DNA from: Desulfobulbaceae bacterium UBA5123
Lineage (GTDB): Bacteria; Desulfobacterota; Desulfobulbia; Desulfobulbales; UBA5123
DNA: 16,188 bases
Reading direction: 5' to 3'
Assembly (NCBI GenBank): GCA_002415465.1
Contig: DHYT01000012.1
Location: forward strand, 1 to 16,188
Each line of letters starts with the position of its first letter. The first letter of the stretch is position 1. Shown in pieces: positions 6,016 to 13,715 of this stretch. Under the pieces are notes generated by a model. That model ran no database searches. It was given only the letters and a program-made list of their open reading frames with translations, and was not told the DNA's origin. The position numbers and the translations under genes are program-made.

Positions 6016-7023
6016 ATGCTGATACTTGGAATTGAAAGCTCCTGCGACGAAACAGCCGCCGCCGTGCTGGCTGATGGCGAACGTCTGCTTGCCGATGTCG
6101 TGCATACCCAGGTGGCGACGCACGCCAAGTATGGCGGGGGCGTGCCGGAACTTGCGTCGCGGATGCATCTTGAGGCGATCCAGCCGGTGGTTGAGGAGGC
6201 GTTGCGCTTGGCCGGGATCACCCTGGCCGATCTTGACGGCATAGCGGTGACGCAAGGGCCGGGGTTGATCGGTTCGCTGCTGGTCGGCCTTTCCTTTGCC
6301 AAGGCGGTTTCCTATGCCGCGCATATCCCCTATGTGGGCGTCGATCATATGAACGGCCATCTGTTGTCGGTATTCCTTGATCGGCATCATCCCGCTTTCC
6401 CCTACATCGCCGTGGTCGCCTCCGGGGGGCATTCAAGCATCTTCCGGGTGGACAGCGCCAAGTCGTACCGTCTTCTCGGCCGGACCCGCGACGATGCGGC
6501 CGGTGAGGCCTTTGACAAGGTAGGGAAGCTCCTTGGTCTTGAGTATCCCGGCGGGCCGGTGATCGGCAGGCTGGCGGCCACGGGGAATGGTGACGCCATC
6601 TCCTTCCCGCGCGCCTGGCTGGAGCAGGACAGTCTTGATTTCAGTTTCAGCGGCTTGAAGACCGCGGTGGTGAATTTTGTTCATCAGCATGCAGTAAATG
6701 GGCAGGGTGTGCTGCCGGTGGCGGATATCTGCGCCTCGTTTCAGGAGGCGGTGGTCGATGTGCTGGTGGAAAAGGGGATCCGGGCCGCCAAGCGTGAAAA
6801 GATCGGCGAAATCGTTCTTGCCGGCGGGGTTGCCGCCAATCTGCGTTTGCGAGAAGAGATGGTCCGGCGCGGCAAGGAGCAGGGCCTCAATGTGTATATG
6901 CCGCAGCCGCGTTACTGCACTGATAACGGGGCGATGATCGCCCTGGCCGGCTATCATCGTTTTCTGGACGGTGAAGGCGGCTACGATTACGAGATGGATG
7001 TCTATTCGCGCGTGGCGATATAG
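6016..7023 (+). CDS. tsaD: tRNA N6-threonylcarbamoyladenosine transferase TsaD
   Basis: This is the catalytic subunit that transfers the threonylcarbamoyl group to A37 of ANN-decoding tRNAs, together with TsaB, TsaC and TsaE. The 335-residue length is normal. The N-terminal ASKHA-fold motif GIESSCDET (5-13), TQGPGLIGSLLVG (79-91), the metal ligands in HMNGH (His111, His115), VASGGHSS (134-141), YPGGP (177-181), and the third metal ligand Asp303 in CTDNGAMIA are all present. A TTG codon at 6013 immediately precedes the ATG and could also start translation; the Shine-Dalgarno is weak (GAAG). It is the first gene of a tight operon with the DUF2062 gene and rsmA. Confidence 0.96.
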   Translation: MLILGIESSCDETAAAVLADGERLLADVVHTQVATHAKYGGGVPELASRMHLEAIQPVVEEALRLAGITLADLDGIAVTQGPGLIGSLLVGLSFAKAVSYAAHIPYVGVDHMNGHLLSVFLDRHHPAFPYIAVVASGGHSSIFRVDSAKSYRLLGRTRDDAAGEAFDKVGKLLGLEYPGGPVIGRLAATGNGDAISFPRAWLEQDSLDFSFSGLKTAVVNFVHQHAVNGQGVLPVADICASFQEAVVDVLVEKGIRAAKREKIGEIVLAGGVAANLRLREEMVRRGKEQGLNVYMPQPRYCTDNGAMIALAGYHRFLDGEGGYDYEMDVYSRVAI

Positions 7024-7033
7024 GGGGTTCCCG

Positions 7034-7540
7034 TTGAAACTGGCACCGCGGCGTACAGTTCGGTACTATTACCTGCGGTTTGTCCGTCTCAGGGGCGAGC
7101 CTTCCGAGATTGCGCGTGGGGTCGGGATCGGCCTGTTTGTCGGCCTTACGCCCACCATCCCTCTGCACACGGTGTTTATTCTTTTTTTAACCCTCGTTTC
7201 CCGCAGCAGCAAGCTTGCCGGCCTGTTGGCCAGCGTTGTGGTGTCGAATCCACTCACCATCCCGCCTACGTATTATCTTTCCTGGCGGGTGGGTGAGGGG
7301 CTTACCGGCACGGACATCTCTTGGGCGACCATCAAATCCGTTATGGAGCTTGTCCTTTCCGACGCCGGGTTCGTGGAGCGCCTCACGGCCGTGATGCAAC
7401 TCGGCCGTGAGGCGCTTGTCACCCTGCTCCTTGGCGGGTTTGTTTTGGCGCTGCCATTCGCAGTGGCGGGCTATTTTCTTTCATATCGTTTCTTTGCCGA
7501 CTTGGAGAGCAAAAGACGGTTGAAGCACATTCTGCGGTAA
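7034..7540 (+). CDS. DUF2062 domain membrane protein
   Basis: The 168-residue protein matches DUF2062: a basic N-terminus, then ARGVGIGLFVGLTPTIPLH (27-45), which is the family's hallmark, SNPLTIPPTYYLSW (71-84), and a C-terminal membrane helix (about 128-152). Three membrane segments are likely. The molecular function of the family is not established. The frame is open back to 6971 inside tsaD; I chose the TTG at 7034, 10 nt after the tsaD stop, because a GGGG Shine-Dalgarno (7023-7026) is suitably placed and the family begins about here. rsmA starts 6 nt after its stop. Confidence 0.82.
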   Translation: MKLAPRRTVRYYYLRFVRLRGEPSEIARGVGIGLFVGLTPTIPLHTVFILFLTLVSRSSKLAGLLASVVVSNPLTIPPTYYLSWRVGEGLTGTDISWATIKSVMELVLSDAGFVERLTAVMQLGREALVTLLLGGFVLALPFAVAGYFLSYRFFADLESKRRLKHILR

Positions 7541-7546
7541 CGTCAC

Positions 7547-8416
7547 ATGCCGGACAGCCATACCATAAAAGAGATCCTCAAGGAACGAAGCCTTGCCCCG
7601 AGCAAAAAGCTTGGCCAGAATTTTCTCATCCATAAGCATACCCCGGAGATGATTGTGCAGCGCGCCGGCGTGGGCTGCGAGGAAACGGTGGTCGAGCTTG
7701 GCGTCGGCCTCGGTTCGCTGACCATTCCGCTCGCGGCCCGCGTCAAGCAGGTGATCGGCATCGAACTGGACGCCGGGATCATCAAATGGCAACGCGAGAG
7801 CGGCAATCTGCCGGAAAACGTCGAGCTTATTCATCAGGATTTGCTCAAGGCGGATTTCGCGGAACTTGCCAAGCGATGTGGTGGGCGCCTCAAGATCATG
7901 GCCAATCTGCCCTATTCGATATCGAACCCGCTGCTCTTCAAGCTCATCGACAATCAACCGGTAATGGGCTGGGCGGTGTTGATGCTGCAGAAGGAGGTGG
8001 CGGAGCGGTTGACCGCGCAGGTCGGCACCAAGGAGTATGGCATCCTCTCGGTGCTTCTCGGCGCCTGTGCATCGGTGGAGACCTTGCTGACGGTCGGGCC
8101 GGAACAGTTTCATCCGCGCCCCAAGGTTGACTCACAGGTTGTAAAGATCGTTTTCGATCCGCCGCCGAGTCGGGTGCGGGCGTTGCCCCCGCATGATGCT
8201 TCCCTCTTGCGGCTATTGGTCAAGGGGGCTTTTCAGCAACGCCGCAAGACCCTGCTTAACTCCCTTTCAGCCGTGGCGCTCCCGAATTGTGAGAAGGGGG
8301 TGGTAGCCGAGATCCTCGTGCGGGCCGATATCGACCCGAAAACACGGGCGGAGCGGTTGCGGGTGGAGGATTTCGTCAGGCTTGCCAACGGTGTGGCCGC
8401 CCATCTCGATGGTTGA
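7547..8416 (+). CDS. rsmA: 16S rRNA dimethyladenosine transferase RsmA (KsgA)
   Basis: This dimethylates two adjacent adenines in the 3'-terminal hairpin of 16S rRNA late in 30S assembly. The 289-residue protein contains KKLGQNFL (20-27), the SAM-binding VVELGVGLGSLT (48-59), the acidic ribose-binding IGIELD (70-75), QDLL (97-100), the catalytic NLPYSIS (120-126), and the FHPRPKVDS substrate-side motif (188-196). The C-terminal helical domain follows. The ATG is 6 nt after the DUF2062 stop, so it is the last gene of the tsaD operon. I see no convincing terminator after it. Confidence 0.96.
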   Translation: MPDSHTIKEILKERSLAPSKKLGQNFLIHKHTPEMIVQRAGVGCEETVVELGVGLGSLTIPLAARVKQVIGIELDAGIIKWQRESGNLPENVELIHQDLLKADFAELAKRCGGRLKIMANLPYSISNPLLFKLIDNQPVMGWAVLMLQKEVAERLTAQVGTKEYGILSVLLGACASVETLLTVGPEQFHPRPKVDSQVVKIVFDPPPSRVRALPPHDASLLRLLVKGAFQQRRKTLLNSLSAVALPNCEKGVVAEILVRADIDPKTRAERLRVEDFVRLANGVAAHLDG

Positions 8417-8467
8417 GGACCCTTTGCTGCAAAAAATAAGCGGGCGCGGCGGGTGTGATTTGTTTTT

Positions 8468-8496
8468 TTGTAGCTTAATCTGTTAATATTTATAAT
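8468..8496 (+). promoter_or_regulatory. sigma70-type promoter for the cNMP-PAS gene
   Basis: A perfect -10 TATAAT (8491-8496) has TTGTAG (8468-8473, 3 of 6) exactly 17 nt upstream, in an AT-rich patch between two GC-rich genes. A start near 8503 leaves about 50 nt of leader before the ATG at 8555. Confidence 0.6.
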
Positions 8497-8554
8497 TAAT
8501 TTTGGTAAACGAGGAAAGGGCCGATCGCTTAACTTGCCGGAGTGGAGTGGAACG

Positions 8555-9355
8555 ATGAAGGAAGTCATCCAGCAGGCGGGTCTGAAAAAATATTTTCAGA
8601 AGTATACCGTCGGAGCGCCGATCTTTATCGAGGGCGATGACGGCCAGGATCTCTATATCCTGGTTTCCGGTCGGGTCACCATTTTCAAGGGGGAAACACC
8701 GTTAGCCGAGATCAGCGAGCCAGGTTCGCTGTTCGGCGAGATGTCCTTCCTGCTTCGCCACAAGCGCACCGCAACGGTTCGCGCCCATTCCGACGTGACC
8801 GCGGTGCGGATCCCCAGCGACCGGATCAACGATTTCCTCGAGGAGTTTCCGACGGTTGCCTCCAAGCTCTCCATCGAACTCGCCGAGCGTCTGTATGAAA
8901 CCACCACCATCCTGCACGGCCTGCGGGAATTTTGTGACCTCCTGCCGGATGCGGTTGTGCTCACCAACGAACAGTTCCGGGTGCTGGCGTGGAACAAGGC
9001 GGCGGAACATCTTTATGGCCGCACCTGGGAAGAGATGCAGAACGTCTTGCTGCACGACATTTATGAGGACCAGGCGGCGTACAGGTTGTTTCTGGATCAA
9101 CTCACCAAAAACAAAACCATTCAGGCCAAGCCGCTCAAGATACGCCATCCGGAAAATCATTGGCGGTTTGTCGCCACCAGCACCACCATCATCAATGACG
9201 GCCGTAACAACCCCAAGGGCTATCTCTTTGTCGGGCGTGATGCCACCCCGGAATACAGCCGGAAGAGAAAGGCCCTGCGTCTGACCTCATGGCTCGCCCC
9301 GGCGGCCTTTGTCCTCGGTTTTCTGGTTGCCACCGTTCTTTGCCGCGGCCTGTAG
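8555..9355 (+). CDS. Cyclic-nucleotide-binding domain + PAS domain protein with C-terminal membrane anchor
   Basis: The 266-residue protein begins with a cNMP-binding (CRP-type) beta-barrel (about 1-115). The phosphate-binding cassette GSLFGEMSFLLRHKRTATVR (57-76) keeps the Gly-Glu and Arg-Thr-Ala signature. A PAS domain follows (about 125-235: LLPDAVVLTNEQFRVLAWNKAA at its start, GYLFVGRDAT near its end), then one hydrophobic segment (about 244-263), so the sensor part is probably tethered to the inner membrane facing the cytoplasm. There is no HTH, kinase, GGDEF or other output domain. The ATG at 8555 has GGAG repeats just upstream; an in-frame TTG at 8534 is less likely. It has its own promoter. 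Its stop is 3 nt from the end of the convergent flavoprotein gene. Ligand and partner are unknown. Confidence 0.85.
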   Translation: MKEVIQQAGLKKYFQKYTVGAPIFIEGDDGQDLYILVSGRVTIFKGETPLAEISEPGSLFGEMSFLLRHKRTATVRAHSDVTAVRIPSDRINDFLEEFPTVASKLSIELAERLYETTTILHGLREFCDLLPDAVVLTNEQFRVLAWNKAAEHLYGRTWEEMQNVLLHDIYEDQAAYRLFLDQLTKNKTIQAKPLKIRHPENHWRFVATSTTIINDGRNNPKGYLFVGRDATPEYSRKRKALRLTSWLAPAAFVLGFLVATVLCRGL

Positions 9356-9358
9356 CGA

Positions 9359-10015
9359 TTATCCCCCGTAAAACGTGTTGTTGATCCCTTCGCCGAGTTT
9401 GATGAGGGCGGCCATTGTCTCCGGGTTGTCTTCGGTGGCGTTGATGCCGATGTTCTGGGCGGTTGCGTTCTGGCCATGGATCATCTTCAGGCCGGACTGC
9501 TTGCACTGACCGCCGTCGCCGCACTGAACGCACGGGACATTGCCGAGGACGGATACGCCGCCGACAAAGTTCATGCCCTCTGCAAGCATATAACTGCGGA
9601 TGGCCTCGATGCCGATTGCCCCGGCTGCCGGCATTCCGGCAAGGCCGGGGGGGACGGCGCTGGTGATGATCGCCGCCCCCGGCTTGCCGGCCATCAGGCC
9701 GTGGCGGTGTCGCAGCGGATAGAGGCGCTCGATGAACGCCTTGCTCCGGCTGTCCAGGGAGGAGTATGGTGTGTAGCCGGCAATGATCAGGGCATCGGCC
9801 TTGTATGCCTTTTCCGCCAGGCCGATGCCGTCATCCCGGATGATGCAGCGGTTGGTTTCCACGCAGCCTAAACAGGCGTTGCAGGGGGCAACGGTGAGGT
9901 CGCTCAGCTTGATGAATTCGGTTTTCTTTGCGCCGGTGGCTGCCAGGGCGATTTTCAAGGCCCGGTCGGTGTTGCTGTTCGGGATTGGTGAACCGGATAC
10001 GCCAAGTACTTTCAT
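9359..10015 (-). CDS. Iron-sulfur flavoprotein, NADPH-dependent FMN reductase family
   Basis: The 218-residue flavodoxin-fold protein starts with MKVLGVSGSP, the FMN phosphate-binding loop (GSPIPNSNT, 8-16). It carries a compact cysteine motif CX2CX2CX5C at Cys45, Cys48, Cys51 and Cys57, the type that holds a [4Fe-4S] cluster in archaeal iron-sulfur flavoproteins (Isf). Family members accept electrons from ferredoxin and reduce oxygen species or other acceptors. A second cysteine group, CX2CX5C at 162-171, near the C-terminal third is extra. The ATG has a strong Shine-Dalgarno (GGGAGGAAG). It is divergent from the small membrane-protein gene and convergent with the cNMP-PAS gene. Confidence 0.85.
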   Translation of the reverse strand: MKVLGVSGSPIPNSNTDRALKIALAATGAKKTEFIKLSDLTVAPCNACLGCVETNRCIIRDDGIGLAEKAYKADALIIAGYTPYSSLDSRSKAFIERLYPLRHRHGLMAGKPGAAIITSAVPPGLAGMPAAGAIGIEAIRSYMLAEGMNFVGGVSVLGNVPCVQCGDGGQCKQSGLKMIHGQNATAQNIGINATEDNPETMAALIKLGEGINNTFYGG

Positions 10016-10136
10016 AAACTTCCTCCCAGGACAAATGTAAATGGATACAGTTCAGGAGAGATTTAACGGCGACGACGATTTTGTGCAACCTATTCATCTT
10101 TCTAGCCGTTGCCCACGGTCAGCGAGGTAATCCTCA

Positions 10137-10586
10137 ATGTATCGCGAGATAAACCCACCCGACGAGATCGTCAAAAGGTTGTTATTTGTTCTGTATCTGG
10201 CGCTGGTGGTGGTTTCTCTGGTCATGTTCCTGATCGGTTTGGTGCAGCGTCGTTTCGACTATCTGCGGCTGTCGATGCTGGCGGGAGCGGCGGCCTTTGT
10301 CATGTCCCGTTTCGGTGGCAGGCGACTGGATTTTGACCGGCTGGCGGCCTCCTTCCCGCATGGTGAGGAGATGCAAAGGCCTGACGGTGAACTGCGCCTG
10401 GTCGTGGAAAGCCTCCTGGCCGAGGCGACCGATGCTGCTGGTAACTGGCAGATGCGGCAAGGGGTTCGTAAGCGTTTGCTCGCGATGCTTGAAAAACATC
10501 CGGAGCTGTGGCAGGAGTTTTCCAGCGAGATTGACGCCGTCTTTCCCGCGCTGGGCGAGTGGGTCGGCAGGGGGCGCTTGCGGTGA
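10137..10586 (+). CDS. Small membrane protein of unknown function
   Basis: The 149-residue product is not recognised. Residues 13-36 form a clear membrane helix (RLLFVLYLALVVVSLVMFL) and 44-58 a second, shorter one (RLSMLAGAAAFVMSR). The remaining 90 residues are soluble, mixed-charge and helical, probably cytoplasmic. The ATG is preceded by GCGAGG at about 10 nt. It is divergent from the flavoprotein gene (121-bp gap without a convincing promoter). A hairpin terminator overlaps its stop codon. Confidence 0.7.
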   Translation: MYREINPPDEIVKRLLFVLYLALVVVSLVMFLIGLVQRRFDYLRLSMLAGAAAFVMSRFGGRRLDFDRLAASFPHGEEMQRPDGELRLVVESLLAEATDAAGNWQMRQGVRKRLLAMLEKHPELWQEFSSEIDAVFPALGEWVGRGRLR

Positions 10587-10604
10587 ACGCCGCCCGTTTT
10601 ATTG
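10572..10604 (+). terminator. Rho-independent terminator overlapping the stop codon of the small membrane protein
   Basis: GGGCG (10572-10576) pairs with CGCCC (10591-10595), and inside it GCG (10580-10582) pairs with CGC (10588-10590), with a 3-nt bulge. The stem is followed by GTTTTATTG. The TGA (10584-10586) lies in the apical loop. It lies in the 49-bp gap before a convergent gene. Confidence 0.5.
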
Positions 10605-10635
10605 TTGTGGGGCAGGGGGGAAGAGGCGGACTTTA

Positions 10636-11106
10636 TTAGGGTTCACGGTTTTGCTTGAGCAGTTTTAAGGGCGGCGGGAGGCGGGCCGTCAGGGTCGCGG
10701 TGGAAATGATGTATTCGAAATGGGTAAGCAGCCGCAAGGCTTCCTCGTGGTCGTCATAGGCGATGATCGTCTCCGCAAACTCCGGGTAATCGATTCGATA
10801 CGCGGCGTTGTCGGCCAGGGTAAAATAGGTTTCCTCCTGGCTGTTTTGGGAGTCATACACCAGTATTTCCCCCTGTCGTCCCGTGGTGGCGAGGATGCCT
10901 TGCACGATCCGGCACTGGTTCATCGGGGTGCCGCATTGGCAGGCAAGGCGCAGCCTGCTCCCCGGTCGGCAAAGAAAGTTGCCGGCAGCCGTGATGAATT
11001 CGTCCGCATATTCCTGGTCGTGGCTGCCGGTAAATATGGTCAGTTCGTACACCGCCGCGGCGAACAAATCGTTAAAGTCCTGGATGGCCGCGGAGTTAAA
11101 CAGCAT
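10636..11106 (-). CDS. Conserved-looking hypothetical protein, 156 residues
   Basis: I do not recognise the family. The protein is soluble, with no signal peptide or membrane segment. The N-terminal half has regular alternation of helices and strands (ELTIFTGSHDQEYADEFITA), then RLRLACQCGTPMNQC with a cluster of three cysteines (56, 58, 65). The second half (ILVYDSQNSQEETYFTLADN, then EFAETIIAYDDHEEALRLLT) looks like a small alpha/beta fold. Normal-looking codon usage and amino-acid composition, and the lack of a better frame on the other strand, make it a probable gene. GGGA lies about 10 nt before the ATG. Confidence 0.65.
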   Translation of the reverse strand: MLFNSAAIQDFNDLFAAAVYELTIFTGSHDQEYADEFITAAGNFLCRPGSRLRLACQCGTPMNQCRIVQGILATTGRQGEILVYDSQNSQEETYFTLADNAAYRIDYPEFAETIIAYDDHEEALRLLTHFEYIISTATLTARLPPPLKLLKQNREP

Positions 11107-11257
11107 CGTTTATAATCCCATCGGTGCGGATGCAATTGGTTGTAACTGCGCCGCTTCTGTTAAAAAATTGTAATTCGACTCTTTTTTGAACTATGTATCT
11201 GCGTCCATGCCGAGTCACACGGCTAAACAGTTTGTGGATATGGTTGGCTTAAAGCTT

Positions 11258-11272
11258 ATGCTAGGATAGCAT
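11258..11272. repeat. Short perfect inverted repeat in the gap upstream of the ADH pseudogene
   Basis: ATGCTA-GGA-TAGCAT is a 6-bp perfect inverted repeat. It might be an operator. The rest of the 268-bp gap (11107-11374) is AT-rich and holds no recognisable gene or strong promoter. Confidence 0.25.
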
Positions 11273-11374
11273 GTCGGCAATATGGTGTAAATAGATATTG
11301 ATAATTGTGAATGTTGTTACTGCCGCCTCCGGTGGTGGACTGGTTACGCATCTTTTCGGAATTATTAGAATACC

Positions 11375-12173
11375 ATGCAAAATTTTGTGCTTGGAAATCA
11401 TACCAAGATCATCTTTGGCCTGGGCACGATCGGGCAGGTGGGCGTTGGGGTCGCCCATCTCGGACGGCGGGTGTTTCTGGTATGCGGTCGTGCGAGCTGC
11501 AAGCAGAACGGTGTTCACCGGCAGGTTCTTGCGTCGTTGGCCGAGGCTGGGGTGACGGTGGTGGAGCTTGGCGGCGTTCGCGCCAATCCCCCTTCTCGGT
11601 CGGGTGCGGGAGGGGATTAACCTTGCCCGCCGCGAAAAAGTCGATGCGGTTTTGGCGGTGGGTGGCGGGAGCGTGCTTGATTCCGCCAAGGCGATCTGTG
11701 CCGGGGTGCCTGCCGACCATGATGGCCGGCTGTTTTTCGCGGCAAAAAAATGATAGGCGCGACCTTGCCACTGGCGTGCGTGCTGTCCATCGCCGAATCC
11801 GGTTCGGAGATGAACGGCGGCATGGTGCTCACCAGCGAGGTGTCGGCGCGCAAACTGGGGATCGGCAACAAACGTCTGCAGCCGGTGGTTTCGATTCTTG
11901 ACCCATCGGTAACCTGTACCGTGCCGCCTGATCATACCGCTTTCGGAGCGGTTGATGTCATGGCCCATGTTCTGGAGTTCTATTGCAATGCGGAGGCGAG
12001 CCGTTCGCCGGTTCAGGATCGGCTGCTGGAAGCGGTGTCCCACCACCCTGGAGGAGATCGGCGTAGAGGCAGCGGATATTCCCAGGGTTGCCGCAAACGC
12101 CATGACGCTTGCCAAGCTGTGGCGCTTGCGTGATTATTCACAACCGCTCATCGGGCTGATTCTTCGACGTTGT
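11375..12173 (+). pseudogene. Iron-containing alcohol dehydrogenase (YqhD/BdhA type), frameshifted and internally deleted
   Basis: Three frames together spell a group III Fe-dependent alcohol dehydrogenase. Frame 2 from the ATG at 11375 gives MQNFVLGNHTKIIFGLGTI. A +1 shift in a run of five C (11588-11592) leads into REGINLARREKVDAVLAVGG and GSVLDSAKAI. A -1 shift in a run of seven A (11744-11750) avoids the TGA at 11751 and leads into GSEMNGG and VDVMAHVLEFY, with the first two metal ligands Asp and His. After RLLEAV (about 12040) the frame changes again and jumps to the C-terminal TTLEEIGVEAADIPRVA and LILRRC. By comparison with the usual 385-390 residues about 120 are missing, including the region of the other two metal-binding His. 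The gene cannot make an active enzyme. The 3' end overlaps the tail of the DUF3108 gene by about 26 nt or more. Confidence 0.85.
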
Positions 12174-13017
12174 TGCCGGGAGCAGGTTCGGTCGCTTGAA
12201 ATTTTCGCCAACCTTGATAGGCGATGAGTTCGGCGGTGAGTGAGCCGATAATGATCTTCGCTTTAATCGTCACCGGAATCCTTGCCTGATCGTCACTGAT
12301 CCAGACGATCGGGTCGCCTCTCTTTTGGTACAGCCCCTTGAAGGGCAGTTGCGGGCGAACCCTGATCGCCGTGATTTCCCCGAAGATGCACTTCAGCGTC
12401 TCTTTTGTCTCCACCCGCACCATGACCTCGTGTCGTTTCTCGTCCGCAAAGGTCGGCACCATCATCTGCGTGCCGACCACCATGGGCAGGGCGCGCATGA
12501 TCATGAACGAGGCGAATTCGTTGTAGACCGGGCCGGAGACGGTATAGGTGGTGACCGGCGCATCGTTTTTTTGGTAGGTGACCACCCCCTCTGTTTGTTC
12601 GTAGGTGGTCAGCTTGGTGTTGTGTCGGCTTCCTTCGCGCTGATCGATGCTGTAGCGGGTAGGCAGGCGGTCGGGGCCGATGACAATGGTCTCGAAGGTG
12701 TCCGCCACCGGATAGAAAACATCCAGCAGGCCTGCAGACCTGGCCGTCACCCTGATGGTATAGCGTTGTTGTCCGTCTTGGGCCGGAAGCAGATGGATAA
12801 TGAGTTCTCCTGCCGGAACACCCAGCCAGGTGACTTCGTAATGCAGGACTTCTTCGCGTGTATAGACCTGTTGCAGGCGCTCGGGGTCGGGTGCCGGGAG
12901 CGTGGCCGCCGTTGCCGCGCCAATGGGCCATGTGGCGCAGATGGCGAGCAGGGCGGCTACCAGAAAACCCTTGCGTTTTGGCAGAACTTTTTTATCATGT
13001 GAGGTATTGGAAAGCAT
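12148..13017 (-). CDS. DUF3108 domain protein, exported
   Basis: The 289-residue protein has a basic N-terminus (KKVLPKRKG, 9-17), a hydrophobic core (18-35) and Ala-rich cleavage region (AATAA, 34-38), so it is probably exported to the periplasm. The mature part is a DUF3108 domain: EVLHYEVTWLGVPAGEL (55-71), a central segment with VYPVADTFET-like sequence, and a C-terminal WISDDQARIPVTIKAKIIIGSLTAEL stretch in parts. The function of the family is unknown; a beta-rich outer-envelope role is often assumed. AGGA is about 14 nt before the ATG. A perfect TATAAT on the minus strand (13086-13091) could be the -10 of its promoter, but no good -35 accompanies it. Confidence 0.82.
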   Translation of the reverse strand: MLSNTSHDKKVLPKRKGFLVAALLAICATWPIGAATAATLPAPDPERLQQVYTREEVLHYEVTWLGVPAGELIIHLLPAQDGQQRYTIRVTARSAGLLDVFYPVADTFETIVIGPDRLPTRYSIDQREGSRHNTKLTTYEQTEGVVTYQKNDAPVTTYTVSGPVYNEFASFMIMRALPMVVGTQMMVPTFADEKRHEVMVRVETKETLKCIFGEITAIRVRPQLPFKGLYQKRGDPIVWISDDQARIPVTIKAKIIIGSLTAELIAYQGWRKFQATEPAPGNNVEESAR

Positions 13018-13168
13018 CGTTATCGCTAATTATTCCTAGTGGTTGGGGTGTGTGCCGGCCGGTTTGGTGTACGTGTCACCGCTGTATTATACACGGTTCC
13101 CAAGCAGATGGCATGGGGCGGATTAACGCAAGCGACGGCCATGGCGTCGCCGAAGGGAGCTGGTCAAA

Positions 13169-13534
13169 ATGGACGAAAGTGATTTCAGGCAGCCTGACGA
13201 ATCCGACAATACCCTGAGTGACGAGGAAAACCGGATTTACGAAGAGGCGGTTGCCAAGCTGCGCGATGAACTCGATCGAGGGCGTATCTTTGATCAGGCC
13301 TGTGAGTGTCTCGATGGCATCGACCAGGAGCTGCGGGCGTTGATCATCGACGATTTCCTGAAGATCATTATCGCCGAGGATCATTTCGGCAGTGGCAAGG
13401 ACATCGATGATATCGCCTTGAGCCTGGGTGTGCCGTACGAGACCGTGGAGACGGCGCGGGCGGAAATGCTGCAGGAGGTCGGCGCGGAAATGGCCGCCCA
13501 GTACCGGAAGAATATCGAACAGACTACCCATTAA
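13169..13534 (+). CDS. Small acidic hypothetical protein, 121 residues
   Basis: The product is not recognised. It is strongly acidic, with a probably disordered start (MDESDFRQPDESDNTL) and then predicted helices throughout. The last part (DIDDIALSLGVPYETVETAR) resembles a helix-turn-helix-like helical hairpin, but there is too little to call a DNA-binding domain. A good Shine-Dalgarno (GGGAG) precedes the ATG, and a hairpin terminator follows the stop by 8 nt, so it is a real single-gene unit. It is divergent from the DUF3108 gene (151-bp gap). Confidence 0.75.
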   Translation: MDESDFRQPDESDNTLSDEENRIYEEAVAKLRDELDRGRIFDQACECLDGIDQELRALIIDDFLKIIIAEDHFGSGKDIDDIALSLGVPYETVETARAEMLQEVGAEMAAQYRKNIEQTTH

Positions 13535-13542
13535 TCTTCTCC

Positions 13543-13577
13543 GGGCTGCCTCAGGCAGTCCTGTTGTCTTTCCCTTT
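13543..13577 (+). terminator. Rho-independent terminator after the acidic 121-residue protein gene
   Basis: GGGCTGC (13543-13549) pairs with GCAGTCC (13555-13561), seven pairs including one G-T wobble, around a CTCAG loop, and is followed by a T-rich tract (TGTTGTCTTTCCCTTT). A second small hairpin, CCTCC-CTC-GGAGG (13580-13592) followed by ATGTTTT, lies just downstream. I see no other element in the gap up to mqnB. Confidence 0.55.
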
Positions 13578-13715
13578 GACCTCCCTCGGAGGATGTTTTC
13601 CAGCCAGGTCTGATTGGCAATTCCCTCGCGTATGTAAATTTTCAGGCTGCATGTGTCCGGTTGCGCCGATCTGGACTGGATGCCATGTGGACATTGTCTT
13701 ATCTTTTTTGTCTAG

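Noticed and set aside
11261..12115. Minus-strand ORF of 284 codons opposite the ADH pseudogene
   Set aside because: Its translation is rich in Arg, His and Pro with no recognisable domain, and the plus strand shows clear ADH homology through three frames. It is the antisense shadow of a GC-rich gene.
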